The notes under the pieces are model-generated. The model did not search any database, had not been told where the DNA came from, and saw only the letters and a list, made by a program, of their open reading frames with translations. Below are positions 1 to 11,252 of a stretch of DNA of 64,000 nucleotides, piece by piece. The stretch's first letter is position 1, and every line of letters begins with the position of its first letter. Source of the stretch: Colias croceus. Taxonomy: Eukaryota > Arthropoda > Insecta > Lepidoptera > Pieridae. The DNA lies in the NCBI RefSeq assembly GCF_905220415.1, contig NC_059542.1, forward strand, positions 558,001-622,000. Direction: 5' to 3'. A program made the position numbers and the translations under genes.

Positions 1-3000
1 TCGAAAACAAACAGGGAATTGCAATGAAAGTGTGGGTCGGTTTGTCTGTTTGGAGTCATTTCACCTGTGTACACTTTCATATTTCTATGGTGGCTCTGTG
101 ATTCGGCCTGTGACTCGAATAAAAAATATATGATTCCAGATAAAAGCAGCCTGTATGTTTTTTTCAGTTTACCGGGGTAGTTATAATAATTTAATGATTC
201 AACAGTGATTTTATAACAATTAAAGTGTGTTTTATCATTGCGTGTTAAAAAGAATAAGATCTAAATCGCCAGTGTCAGTTTGAAAAAAACTCATATCTAT
301 TTTTTTTTTATATTTATAAAATGAATACATAATACAGACGTATCTCACAATTTGTATCCTCGGAGAGGTGTAACGAAAACTTTGAATGACATTTGTGTAA
401 TTTGCTAATTTCGTTCCGGACGTCGCTGTCTCCTGAGTTTTTGTGCGACAATTGTCAATGTCTTGAATATTTAATGACGAAATTCTTGGTAATTATATTT
501 TAGCATTATACATTTCTAAATAAAAAATAAATTGGATTATTAATATTGTTGTTGGTAATACCTAATCAAAGTATTATTATTGTATTACTTATCTATATGT
601 GTTTTTATTTGAAATAATTCGGGTTATATGCGATTGATGATGTATGTAAAAATATTAATATGTTAAATTAACAATAGAAAACTAAATCGTTTACTCTCAC
701 ATTTTCTTACTGTTTTCAACATCTGACGTTATACAATATAAATGTATTAATTCTAATAGAACGAAGTAGAGAACAACTCTACATATAAATATAATCCAAT
801 CTTTCACAACTCGTGTAAATTAACGCATAATGAAATAAAAACAACATAGCCGCTTCAAACCACACCACGTAGTTTTCTTACTTCAAAATCCTTGCACGAG
901 TAAATATTAACACAGGCGATAAGTGACTTCATTAAAGCCGGGAAATGTAAAAAAGGCAAATTTGAATAGGCATAAAGGTACCAATTACAGTAGCTTTGAT
1001 CCGGGAAAAACTTCGCAGCTACCAAACAAACAACTTATTTTGGGGAACACAAAGCATTCATGAATTTATAATGCGGCGGGAAATTAACTTTTTCCTCTCA
1101 CTTGACGGAGACTCTGTTTTTTATTGACAGACGCCTGTATTGTGTTTTTCAAGCGCTCCTCGGATACCTTTTTGTTCTTGAAAGCTATTGGGTGATATCA
1201 TTTGTGATAGACGTTAAAAAAGAAATGTGAATTTATATAAAATTATAAAATTATAGACATTAAAAGATGATCTGCGTTGGCAAATTATTATTACGAATGA
1301 TGACTTATTAATGAATACTTTATGATGTCGACATCAATTAAGTGTCTTATTTTAATGTACGATGTTTATTTCTTTGGAGCATTTTCTATAATTTTAATAA
1401 TTATAAAATGATGTAGAGCATGCTTCGGCACAAATTTTAAAACATAATTATTGACCTCCCAGATCGGCTGCGGAGAAACAGTGTTTTTACAGTATGATGT
1501 TCCATTTTGTACAGTTGCTCGAGCTCTAGAGACTAAGGAAAGGCTTTTCCTAGGTTTCCTTCTAATCCTCAATCACTTTTAAGTCATATGTCACAGAGGA
1601 TAGCTGCAAATTAAAACGTCCAACTGAATATGGCGTCGTCACCGAACGTATCTCAGAAACCGACATAACGGTCTTTTATGTGTGTTTTAAAAATCCCATC
1701 AAATAAGTTTATTGGAAACTATTCCAAGCCGTTTTTGGCAAGGTGTGGTTACTTACACACACTTACTTTATACAGAACTAACTAAGGTAAGTTCGTTAGT
1801 TCACTTAGTTAGTAAACTTTTGTATATCTACAATGCAAATGGTTCTAACACAGTTTAAAAAATATTTTTTTTATTCTGCGTTTGTGAACTTTTCTTTCGC
1901 CGCTACATCAAAGAAATACCTACTATTGATTATAATATGATATTATATACTTCTATATGGCAAGTCATAGTTTAAAAGTTGATACGTCTATCATCAATCG
2001 AGCTAGATTTAGCACACACAAAGAACTACACTACTGTATAAGCCACTCGTATCACTAACAACGACACATCGCTCTTAGCGTGGTCGCAACTGTCAGTAAC
2101 TTGGAGATGATCGCTCCAGTTCTGTCTTTTTATCTGCCTTTTGTTTGAATAGATATAGACAATGTTATAAAAAGTATTGATTGAGGGTGTGTGAGCCAGT
2201 GTTATTTTTTGTTACCAATTATAATTGTTACATTTCTGTCTTAATCGGTGCAGTTGTCTTAAAGAACACACAGGCAGATAGATAGACAACTGTACGATAC
2301 CTACCTTATAAATACATTTATTGAGGAAAGTTTTTACGAGAATTGAATAAATAACAAACACTCAATTCATGAATTCAATTTTATTTATTGTATAGAAAAT
2401 AAATTAAAAATGGATAACAACGTTCAAAACTTCACATTAACTACGAGTAATTACAAAATGAACTTGAAACTTCACATAAGCTACATGCTAATTAGACTTT
2501 GGTATTAAGTTATAAAACTTAATTAATATTTAATTAAATCAGTAGGTATTCATATCAAGTATAGGCCGAAAGTTCATTGAATGTTGAGCTAAGCGCCACT
2601 TAGCCGGCAACTTGACTTAACTTGTGAATATTTTACTGCTCCACTAGTTGACCAAGTTAGGATTAAGTTCCAACTTTAGCCTTATTTCTCATATAAAATT
2701 ATATACATATTACTTCTGTGAAAGTTGCTGGTGTAATTTCGCATATTTTGTTAACTTTGTTGTTTTTGTCATAAATAGCAATACGTCTAGCTTAGGTATA
2801 TATATTTTTTGTAATGGATGGATTATTATATGCATTAGTATTACATCTTTATGTACTAAGTGTATTGTAAATAACCTGTACATAAACGTAAAAACATTTA
2901 TTCATGCCTCATCAATAAATTATTTAAACGAAAGACAATAAAAATAAAGAACTCTCATCTAAAGCTTTCCTAGAAATGTCGTAATGAATTCTTTAGATTG

Positions 3001-3801
3001 TAAATGTGAAAAACCCGCGACACCCGAGACCGCGGCTTTGTAATTGAATCGCTATCCTAGACGTGATTAAAAGTTGCAGCGCTTTGTAGCGGCTAATTTC
3101 CATCGGGCTCAAACTTGGCCAGTCCATTAGAAACGACCAATTTGTTATGATACTACAAGTTTGGATAGCAAGTTCGACCCTTGACTCCATTGTCTTTGGT
3201 AATTTGACTATGATGTAGGAATAGTCTACAATTGCTATTACTAGATTATTGGCTTCAATTTCGTTGCAAAAGGCAAAAATGTTGCATTTTAAAACACTTT
3301 TATAGTGTAATAAACCATTAATAATTACAATCAATAATTTTAATTTTTTCAACTATATACAGAGACTGTTACAAGATTTATACTATAATACATCATATTA
3401 TGTATACTTTACCAGAACTACGTCAATGTAAATCTTAAAGTAATCCAGAACACAGTGCAGTCGAACTTTTTCTATTTCCTGCCGTTTCATTCCATTCAAA
3501 GCAGCTTGAACAGGCCCAATAAATAACAGTTCGTCTTTGTATTGACTTAAAGGAATAAGTTCTTATTCATATAATGCGCTATTTGTGTCCATTTAAAATA
3601 AACATTGAATTTACTAATCCAACTAGATGTTATACAGAGGCGCTTATAATTAAAGAAATAATTAATTGATACGAATGATCGTAAGAAGATAACGCTATCG
3701 TGTGTTTACCTAAATATAGTTAAAAAAACACTTTAAACCTAAACGTTACAAAGCTGCATTTGCATTAAAATATTTCACATATCCATACAAAAAATAACAC
3801 C
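1..3801. other. AT-rich non-coding region, no gene seen
   Basis: No open frame here shows a recognisable domain or credible splice structure; the longest frames (about 100-120 codons near 2650-2940 and 2990-3350) have random-looking composition. Two stretches, about 880-1150 and 2990-3300, are less AT-rich and look single-copy within the window, so they could be regulatory. That is inference only. Confidence 0.5.
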
Positions 3802-3805
3802 AGAT

Positions 3806-4098
3806 TGTTATGTACCTACATATAAGATTAGAGGATGCATGGGGCCACCCAAGAAGCTGCACCTGTTAGGAATTGCGACATCGCGCACACCTGCGCTTCC
3901 AGAGAGTGTTGCGGCAATCATCGCCACCGCGACGCTGCAGCTACCCCGCCAAGGAGGACGGGCACTCTTAGTTCTAACATCGAACGGGAGGGACGTAGGT
4001 TAAGTTAGGAGTAATTTATTATGTAATTTTTTTTACAATAAATAATTTAAAGTAAATTTCGGTTTTTTTTGCGCCTTCGCGGGCCGGTCGATATAATT
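3806..4098 (+). repeat. 5' LTR (293 bp)
   Basis: First copy of the long terminal repeat. It contains a GC-rich middle part and an AATAAA-like motif near its 3' end. A 4-bp target duplication AGAT precedes it and the primer-binding site follows. Confidence 0.93.
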
Positions 4099-4651
4099 GG
4101 CGCAGTCTTGTGGATGATCCTCGAGAGCCGTCTCTCGGAACGCGAAACTACAAGCATCGAGAATTGCCATTCCATCGGAGGGACGACGACGGGGACCAAG
4201 AACCTACATCTATTGGCCGCCGCAACGCGAAGGGTATCCGAACATTGATACTGCAAGAAAGGCCGAAATGAAAATCCTGTAAGTACACTAATTCTCTTAG
4301 TGACTTGCCATTCCTAGATTTGTAAGTTTTCCTAGATTACCCATTCACGGGAACCGAGGAACTGTAGCGCGTAGGTTTAAAATATTAATTCATCGCGAAT
4401 TAATTTTCGAATTTTACAAAATCAAATTGTAAAATTCAAATATAGATATTAGGTTGATAAAAGATTAATAAGTTTAAATATTAATTAATTACGAATTAAT
4501 TAATTTTCAAATTTTGCGAATTAATTCATTTCATAATTCAGATATATTAATTAGGTAAAGATTATTATTTTTTTATATTAGTTTAACGAAGTTAATAAAT
4601 TAAATTTAATTTAATATATTTTATATTATAAGTATAGGAAATTAATCTAAA

Positions 4652-5878
4652 ATGTCAGATTTGGATAAAATTTTTAATGCACTTAGGCTTTTGCCAGAAT
4701 TCGATGGTAATGTTAACGTTTTAACAAGATTTATACATTTAAGTGACCAATTGGCTGAGGAATTTATAGAAAAAGATCCCGGAAATACTTTAAAAACTGC
4801 CGCGTTATGTAATGGTATTTTAAATAAAATCACTGGGCCTGCAGCCCGAGTTATTAATGCAAACGGTATACCTACTACTTGGCACGGTATCAAAAGCGTA
4901 TTAGTTAATAACTTTTCTGACCATAGAGATGAGACCGCCCTTTATAACGATTTAGCCTTATTAACGCAAGGTCGTAGCTCTCCTCAAGAGTTTTACGAAA
5001 AATGTCAACATCTTTTTAGTACTATAATGACGTATATAGCATTACATGAAACAGTCGTTACTACTCGTGAGGCAAAAAGGGACCTGTATCAAAAATTAAC
5101 ACTACAGGCTTTCCTACGTGGCCTACGAGATCCGTTAGGCTCACGTATACGTTGCATGCGCCCCGCAACCATTGAAAAAGCATTAGAATACGTGAATGAA
5201 GAACAAAGCACTTTATACCTTCAACAACGTAATGAAACTTTTGATAGGAAACCCCACGTACCCTTTAGAATGCCGTACTCGAATGAACCGTTTTATAGAC
5301 ATAATGATTTTAGTGAACCTATCTCTTCTAAACTACAGCCTTTACATTCGTTCAGACCGCAATTTAAGCCACCAAATTTTAATCGAAATTTTAATCAACC
5401 ACAGGGACCAGCACGTCCTACTCGTACTATGCAAATTTTCCGCGCTGCACCCCCTAACTATAACCCGCAGAGCAATACGTTCAGATTACAGCCTAAACAT
5501 CCCGCGCAACCGAAACCGCATCCTATGAGTGGCGTTAGCCATTACGTTACAAAGACTTTACCACCAACACCTTTTGCACGCGCTCATGATTGGTCAAAAT
5601 TTGATAATCCACCCCCGAGTAATTACTTTAAGACTAGGGAGATGAATCATAATGAATATATAGATAACGAAGAATATTACTGTACCGATTTATATCCTTA
5701 TGAGGATAACTATTATAATAATGAATATTACTGTACGGAATATGAACCTTATGTACATTACGAACAGACAGACGCACCTGAAAATTCTGATGAAACGTGT
5801 GACGTACGTTCAGAACACGATCAGGATTTTCAGAATCCACCAAAAAGAAGAAATAGAACATCAATCGGCGGAGGGTGA
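4652..5878 (+). CDS. gag: Gag-like polyprotein of the LTR element (408 aa)
   Basis: Intact ORF filling most of the element's interior. Residues about 1-185 are mainly helical with a pattern typical of Gag capsid regions of errantivirus/gypsy elements (motifs such as LPEFDGN near residue 14, then an FLRGLRDPLGSRIR stretch near residue 155). The rest is Pro/Asn/Phe-rich, then a Tyr/Asp/Glu-rich acidic stretch, ending with a basic cluster. I see no CCHC zinc knuckle, which fits insect errantivirus-type Gag. The start is the first ATG in frame after a long leader. The stop lies about 60 bp before the right LTR, so no pol frame can follow. Its intactness suggests selection or recent origin. Confidence 0.85.
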   Translation: MSDLDKIFNALRLLPEFDGNVNVLTRFIHLSDQLAEEFIEKDPGNTLKTAALCNGILNKITGPAARVINANGIPTTWHGIKSVLVNNFSDHRDETALYNDLALLTQGRSSPQEFYEKCQHLFSTIMTYIALHETVVTTREAKRDLYQKLTLQAFLRGLRDPLGSRIRCMRPATIEKALEYVNEEQSTLYLQQRNETFDRKPHVPFRMPYSNEPFYRHNDFSEPISSKLQPLHSFRPQFKPPNFNRNFNQPQGPARPTRTMQIFRAAPPNYNPQSNTFRLQPKHPAQPKPHPMSGVSHYVTKTLPPTPFARAHDWSKFDNPPPSNYFKTREMNHNEYIDNEEYYCTDLYPYEDNYYNNEYYCTEYEPYVHYEQTDAPENSDETCDVRSEHDQDFQNPPKRRNRTSIGGG

Positions 5879-5937
5879 AATTTCAGCGATATTAACGAGC
5901 CTTGCCCGCCAATAATCGCTGAACTTCAGGAGGGAGG

Positions 5938-6230
5938 TGTTATGTACCTACATATAAGATTAGAGGATGCATGGGGCCACCCAAGAAGCTGCACCTGTTA
6001 GGAATTGCGACATCGCGCACACCTGCGCTTCCAGAGAGTGTTGCGGCAATCATCGCCACCGCGACGCTGCAGCTACCCCGCCAAGGAGGACGGGCACTCT
6101 TAGTTCTAACATCGAACGGGAGGGACGTAGGTTAAGTTAGGAGTAATTTATTATGTAATTTTTTTTACAATAAATAATTTAAAGTAAATTTCGGTTTTTT
6201 TTGCGCCTTCGCGGGCCGGTCGATATAATT
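5938..6230 (+). repeat. 3' LTR (293 bp)
   Basis: Second long terminal repeat, preceded by a polypurine tract (AGGAGGGAGG) and followed by the AGAT duplication. I could find no difference from the left copy. Confidence 0.93.
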
Positions 6231-6715
6231 AGATCTTCAACAGACCCAATAAATTGCATGAAACTAAACAAACATATCCGTACATGGCGTGAATAGGTTG
6301 ACAAGTCGAAAATGCATACTTTACAGGGCAGCCTTTTGAAGTTTACTTTTTTATTGGTAAATCCATTTTTTTTGTATTTTTGTTTTTTTTCATTGCATTA
6401 TATTTTATAAGAATCGACGTTTCAGATTATTACATAGAATTTAATTATTTTGATTTTTATCATAACAAAAACAGACATATCAAGTCGTTCACCGACGACT
6501 TGTCAATGTATTCACCGTCGCAAAAATCGGTTGTATCGCGCTTTCTTCGGAAATATCTCATTTCCTATGGGTTTTTTGCTATTCGTATTTATTATCAATA
6601 TTGTAGAATAGAAAATTCTCTACAAATTTTGTTTGAAAAATTTTTTTATACGGTGAACCGTTTTTGAGATAGAGGGCGGAGAGCGCGCGGTCACAGCATC
6701 ATTTCAGGTCAACCG

Positions 6716-6958
6716 ATGCCTCCGGTTGAAAATGCAATTTTCTGCAACTGCAAGAGTGGTTGTGGTTCGCGATGCGGATGCAGGAAAGCGGGCTTGCAAT
6801 GCTCTTTAGCTTGTGGCCAATGTAATGGGCAAGCTTGTCTCAATGCTCTACCATATCAGAGCGACATTAACCAAGATGGAACCTTTGACTCCGAAATCAT
6901 GGAAGAACTTGAGGCAAATGTCGTTGAAGACGATAATGAAGACCAGTTTGAAATTTGA
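6716..6958 (+). CDS. Small CXC-type cysteine-cluster protein or terminal exon (80 aa)
   Basis: The reading frame has an N-terminal cluster (residues about 10-42) with pattern C-x-C-x3-C-x3-C-x-C-x6-C-x3-C-x2-C-x4-C-L-N, including CGCRKAGLQC, then an acidic tail rich in Asp and Glu. This resembles the CXC cluster found at the C-terminus of a multicopy arthropod protein family that I believe is transposon-linked; tesmin/TSO1 and MSL2 CXC domains are more distant relatives. A TTTCAG acceptor-like site lies 12 bp before the ATG, so this may be the last exon of a longer gene whose upstream part is missing. Function unknown; zinc and DNA binding is a family-level guess. Confidence 0.55.
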   Translation: MPPVENAIFCNCKSGCGSRCGCRKAGLQCSLACGQCNGQACLNALPYQSDINQDGTFDSEIMEELEANVVEDDNEDQFEI

Positions 6959-7212
6959 CTCGTCTTGGCTTACTTAACTGTTATTTTGTCAATGTTTGGC
7001 CTATTTAATAGCAAGTGTTATACCTTTTTGAATAGCTAAAAAAACGTAAAAGTTTATAAAATTACTTGCAGGATAAGTGCCATACATTTTTTTTTATAAA
7101 AGGACTTCAAAATTATAAACAATTAGTGGAAATCCTTTAATTTCAACTGTTGTCGAGCAGTTTTATGAAGCTGTTAGTAAAAGGTTCAGTTTTTGTTGGT
7201 CATTTTTATTAA

Positions 7213-7422
7213 TTGGCATGTCTTCTAATTGAAAACATAAATAAACCGGGCCCTAGTAGCTCCAATCCAAAAAAAGTGATAGAAAAGCCAAAAGAAAAAG
7301 ATTTTTATGATATATCTTTAAAATTCAATATCTCCATAACGGTTAGGTTTCGGATACCATATTATGGGACCAATTCGATCAGAAATGACCTCCTTCAATA
7401 TTCTGTACGACTTTCCCGGTAA
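7213..7422 (+). other. Open frame with a Pro/Ser/Lys segment, probably a remnant
   Basis: A 69-codon frame inside the inverted-repeat element contains NKPGPSSSNPKKVIEKPKEK, which has coding-like composition, before drifting to AT-rich noise. It may be a relic of the same element's coding part. There is no recognisable domain. Confidence 0.2.
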
Positions 7423-7760
7423 CCCTGTATAAATTCCTATATTTTCATTAACAATTCTGCAATTAGGTACATGGGCAGGTAAGTGTTAAATAAATTAATA
7501 CTGAATAAAAAGTGGATAAGTTAGGAAAAACATGATAAAATATAATATAATAGTTAAGAAAAATTGACAAATATTTATAATCATTGATAGTTCCGGTTGA
7601 TCTGAAATGATGCTGTGACCGCGCGCTCTCCGCCCTCTAACTCGAAAACGGTTCATCGTATAAAAAAAATTTTCAAACAAAATTTGTAGAGAATTTTCTA
7701 TTCTACAATATTGAAAATAAATACAAATAGCAAAAAACCCATAGGAAATGAGATATTTCC

Positions 7761-10371
7761 AAAAAAACGATTTTTGTGACCTTGAAATTTAATACACACT
7801 TACACCCTACCATATGTAGGTTTTGAGACAACTTTTAGGGTGTTAATATACAAGTATATATAGACGTACAGCTGGGTATCTCGAATTCTGAGGTGAACTT
7901 CCTAAAATGACTGCACTAATAGGTTTACTTGTCAGATAATATATCGCTCTATTGATGCGGTAATAAGTTGACAACTCGATTTGTACTACTGAACACGCAA
8001 ATATGGGTAGCGTGATTAATTAAATATCTCGAGTTATTTTGTTAGTTTCATTAAATAAATGGCAGGCTTAACTTTACATATTCAGTTATTCAATTATTCA
8101 TCAAATAAATTTTTGATATCTTCAGATGTCATATTATTACTCATTAGTAGAGAGTTGTTCAAAAATTCACAAGTTGGGTGTGTGCGTTAAAAACGGACCT
8201 GTCGACTTAGTCATTTATTCACCATATAAAGCAAGTGATCCAGATGCCAATTTTCAATTAAAAAAAAATTCATACAAGTCGAGTTATCAACCTATTCACG
8301 CCTTGTACGGATATTTTGTACCAAATACGGAGCGTAATACAACAAATCCCGTGAAGGTTGTGACTGTCGCACCGGTCCTGTTTACACGGATTAGCTATAT
8401 CGGTATCGATGTTAGAAGATTATGGCGTTATAACGTTCTGTATCTATGGGCATTGTGTTATTGTGTTGGTTATTGTTTTATATTATTAAATCAAAGTTCA
8501 GCTTATATCAGTTATGAGGAAATAAGCTTTTCCTTTTTTACCGGCATTTGAAACATGTGATATTGTTTTTCCACTCTTTTTGGTTAAATTGTACTACGAT
8601 ATATTATCTTCCCACTATAAATACGCTACCAAAACCATGATATTGTTCAATTCGAAGCAGTTTTGTTTAAAATTCAACCAAACTATACAGCTTTATATGA
8701 TTAGCACAGATTTGGTGGCATCAACAGTTAAGATTTGGGTCTGTCTGCGCAGTTGACCTTATCTAAGGTACATTCACAGACTAATAAATATTCCTAGACA
8801 TGTCAACGCTTTCTAGCCCCAAACTGAGCAAAGTTTGCATAATGGAAACTAGACAAATGACAAATATACATATTTGAATGCCTAGACAGACAATAAATTA
8901 CTGGTATAATATTTTTGAGGACCCAACCACTCTAGCCTAAAAAGAAACACTATAACTTGAAAAATGACGTCTTATATTATATCTTAACGAAAGCTCAATT
9001 TAAAAGCCAACATATTTACAATGCTCTCCAATATGATTTTAAGAATAATTTATGAAGGAGCACTAGTCTTATAAATATAAAAGTTTCTCATATATTACTG
9101 GAACTAGTAAATATTACTTTGTTCCGTGCGGAAGTTAACTGCAACTTTCCATAACCGCAGTAACTTTAATGTCTGAAGTTGTATGACCTGGAAGTTGCGT
9201 AATGGTAAAATGGAATAATTACACTGTTTGTTTTAAAACTTTTTTATCGAGCTGTACATAGTCTGGAAAATATTTAACTTTTATTAAATAATACATAGAA
9301 AGCATTTTACCTAACGCTTTTGAGTAGATTTAAACAATTTTCAAATATTCGTATGTAATCGAGATTTTATGGCAATTACTTATTCGTTAAAATAATTATT
9401 GATCGCCGAACCAAATTTAAAACGCATCTACCCCACTGCCCACACGCATCTGCGGTATAAACTTTAATCTTCACTTCTACCCTAGATTGCCAGAAAAAAA
9501 AATATCTTTACCATTTTATTCACTATACATATATTTATAATTATTAATTATTATAGAAGTTACATAGTTACGGTATTATATCGATTAAATTAAATCTTCA
9601 CTCTGGTCCCTGCCTAAAAGATAAATAATTATTTCTAAACTATACGTAATTTCAAGCAAGCAATGAAATGAAGGCATTCCCACATAAACAGATGTGATCA
9701 AGCTCTCAGTTACGTACATCAATGTGACAGGCTCTATCTATTATAGGTATTAATAATACATGTTACATAACCGATTCGCACTCAAGCCGTAAGTAGCTCG
9801 TCATATCGAGATGTTTGGCTTAATTCTAATGTTTACTGCGCTGCTACGAATGTTATGTGTGTTTAAGTGAATAGATAGGTAGGCAATATGTTTATGTATT
9901 ATTTATTAATTTATGGATAGGATAAATGTAATGAAATGACTTATTAAGTATGAGACTGATTATTATTTTAAGTATTGATTTTTGTGAAATAGATCGTAGA
10001 CCAAAAGTTTAAACTTGCTCTATATTTTTTTGTCATTTAAGAAATAAGTTTCCTACTAGTGAACGTAAAATTTATTTGCCTATATTTTCTTGTGTCTACG
10101 CTGTTGAAGTCGTAAAAGAGTCTATTCATATCATCCGATATCATCATACAACAACCTATTGACGTAACAATCAAAGCCCATAAATACTGGCACAGATAAC
10201 AAAACGACAGGAGCGTTTAAAAAACCGCCGCAACATTGTCTCAGCCATAAATTTAACAAGTGCTACATAAATATTGGCCACCGCGGTGACGCTATGTGAC
10301 GCTTTTGTGTTTCAGATGCACAGCATGGAAAACAAATGAAGCCATATGTCAATGGAAATACATATGGTATA
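7761..10371. other. Non-coding stretch, one unassigned ORF
   Basis: Mostly AT-rich and apparently single-copy. The only long frame is at 8126-8551, listed separately. A slightly GC-richer patch near 9120-9210 (several AAGTT/AACTT motifs) might be regulatory. Nothing else can be supported. Confidence 0.4.
8126..8551 (+). CDS. Hypothetical ORF (141 aa), unrecognised
   Basis: I do not recognise this protein. It is the longest frame in the left 20 kb after gag. The middle has mixed, protein-like composition (for example ALYGYFVPNTERNTTNPVKV), and residues about 105-122 form one hydrophobic stretch rich in Leu, Tyr and Cys that could span a membrane. No splice partner, signal peptide or neighbour gives a role. 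It may be a chance frame. Confidence 0.2.
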   Translation: MSYYYSLVESCSKIHKLGVCVKNGPVDLVIYSPYKASDPDANFQLKKNSYKSSYQPIHALYGYFVPNTERNTTNPVKVVTVAPVLFTRISYIGIDVRRLWRYNVLYLWALCYCVGYCFILLNQSSAYISYEEISFSFFTGI

Positions 10372-10579
10372 CTAGCTTTCCGCCCGCGGCTTCGCCCGCG
10401 TTTTCAAAGAAAAACCCGCATAGTTCCCGTTCCCGAGGGATTTCCGGGATAAAACCTATCCTATCTCTCAAGTTGGATCGAACTGCACATGGTGTGCGAA
10501 TTTTATTATAATCGGTTTAGTGGTTTAGGAGTCCATTGAGGACAAACATTGTGACACGAGATTTATATATATATTAAGA
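10372..10579 (-). mobile_element. Helitron-like non-autonomous element
   Basis: Read on the minus strand it starts TCTTAATATATATAAATC and ends in a GC-rich palindromic stretch followed by GCTAG, flanked by T. A 5' TC, a hairpin-like 3' end and CTAG match non-autonomous Helitrons, which are abundant in Lepidoptera. The family assignment is inference; membership of the repeat family is plain. Confidence 0.7.
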
Positions 10580-11075
10580 TTTAAAATACGGGATATTGTT
10601 ACATGCTTAAAAATATTAACATTCGAATGCTGCAAAAAATAGAGTGCTGGTTTGTGCAATATTTAATTCACAAGATTTTAAAAACGACTACTGTTTTACT
10701 TGCTGGGCCTTCATGTACAGAAAGTGTTTTCTGATCCAATGGTCAATGTATAATGTATAATATGTACCTATATAATATTATCTGATAAGACAATTCAAAT
10801 GGCTTCTCAAACAAATCTAGAGTTTAACATACATTGTTTGAATTTGAATTTAATACATATAAATCAATCACAATTCCACCGATACTAATTCCCACACATA
10901 ATAATAATATAATATCTACGTACAGTTAACAACAAAGAGGCCACTCAACAGTGTTAACTGAGTTATATTATACCGAGCTGCAAACATGGCGACGAGATGC
11001 AGCCAGCCAGACAAACGCCACTCTTATGTCTAGTTAGGGGTGTGTATTCTAAAGCTATAGCTAAAATATATAAAT

Positions 11076-11252
11076 ATTTTTAAGCTATTGCATAGCTTCT
11101 ATCGCGGGCCTTGACTCAAGAGTCAAGCGCGGGGACTGAATCGAGAAATTTCGTAACGAAAAAACCTCACGCTCCCCACTCCGACGGGCGGAGGTGTGGC
11201 TTGAAGGCATAGCACGCAATAGTTTTACCGCGGCAGTCCCCGAGTGCCACAC
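11076..11252 (-). repeat. Dispersed GC-rich repeat, uninterrupted copy
   Basis: Read on the minus strand it starts near GTGTGGCACTCGGGGACTGC and runs through CCACACCTCCGCCCGTCGGA to GAAGCTATGCAATAGC. A second copy lies in a cnk intron at 36856-37009, where it is split by another insertion. It looks like a SINE-like or non-LTR-tail family; the class is not certain. Confidence 0.7.

Larger units (their letters stand above)
3806..6230 (+). mobile_element. Gag-only Ty3/gypsy-type LTR retrotransposon, complete and recent
   Basis: A 293-bp sequence starting TGTTATGTACC and ending GATATAATT occurs at 3806-4098 and again at 5938-6230, and the two copies read as identical. The whole is flanked by a 4-bp duplication AGAT (3802-3805 and 6231-6234). 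Directly after the left LTR is TGGCGCAGTC, which overlaps the LTR end and matches the tRNA-Ser-type primer site of 17.6/297/gypsy elements. Just before the right LTR is the purine tract AGGAGGGAGG. The 1.84-kb interior holds one gag-like ORF and no protease, reverse transcriptase, RNase H, integrase or env, so the element must borrow a polymerase from an autonomous relative. Identical LTRs imply a recent insertion. Confidence 0.93.
6549..7760. mobile_element. Element bounded by 166-bp inverted repeats, enclosing a CXC-type ORF
   Basis: Bases 6549-6714 and 7595-7760 are inverted copies of one another with few mismatches. Shared landmarks are GGTCACAGCATCATTTCAGG, GGCGGAGAGCGCGCGGTCAC and TTCCTATGGGTTTTTTGCTA. 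The arms bracket about 880 bp. The left arm ends one base before the ATG of the cysteine-rich ORF. I could not define target-site duplications, so the true ends may lie outside the arms. It could be a transposon or two opposed copies of another repeat. Confidence 0.6.

Noticed and set aside
2648..3352. Two frames of about 100-120 codons in the left flank
   Set aside because: Composition follows the local AT-rich DNA, with no domain, splice support or neighbour.
6380..6667. 95-codon plus-strand frame before the CXC ORF
   Set aside because: It lies mostly in the left inverted-repeat arm and is Phe/Ile/Tyr-rich noise.
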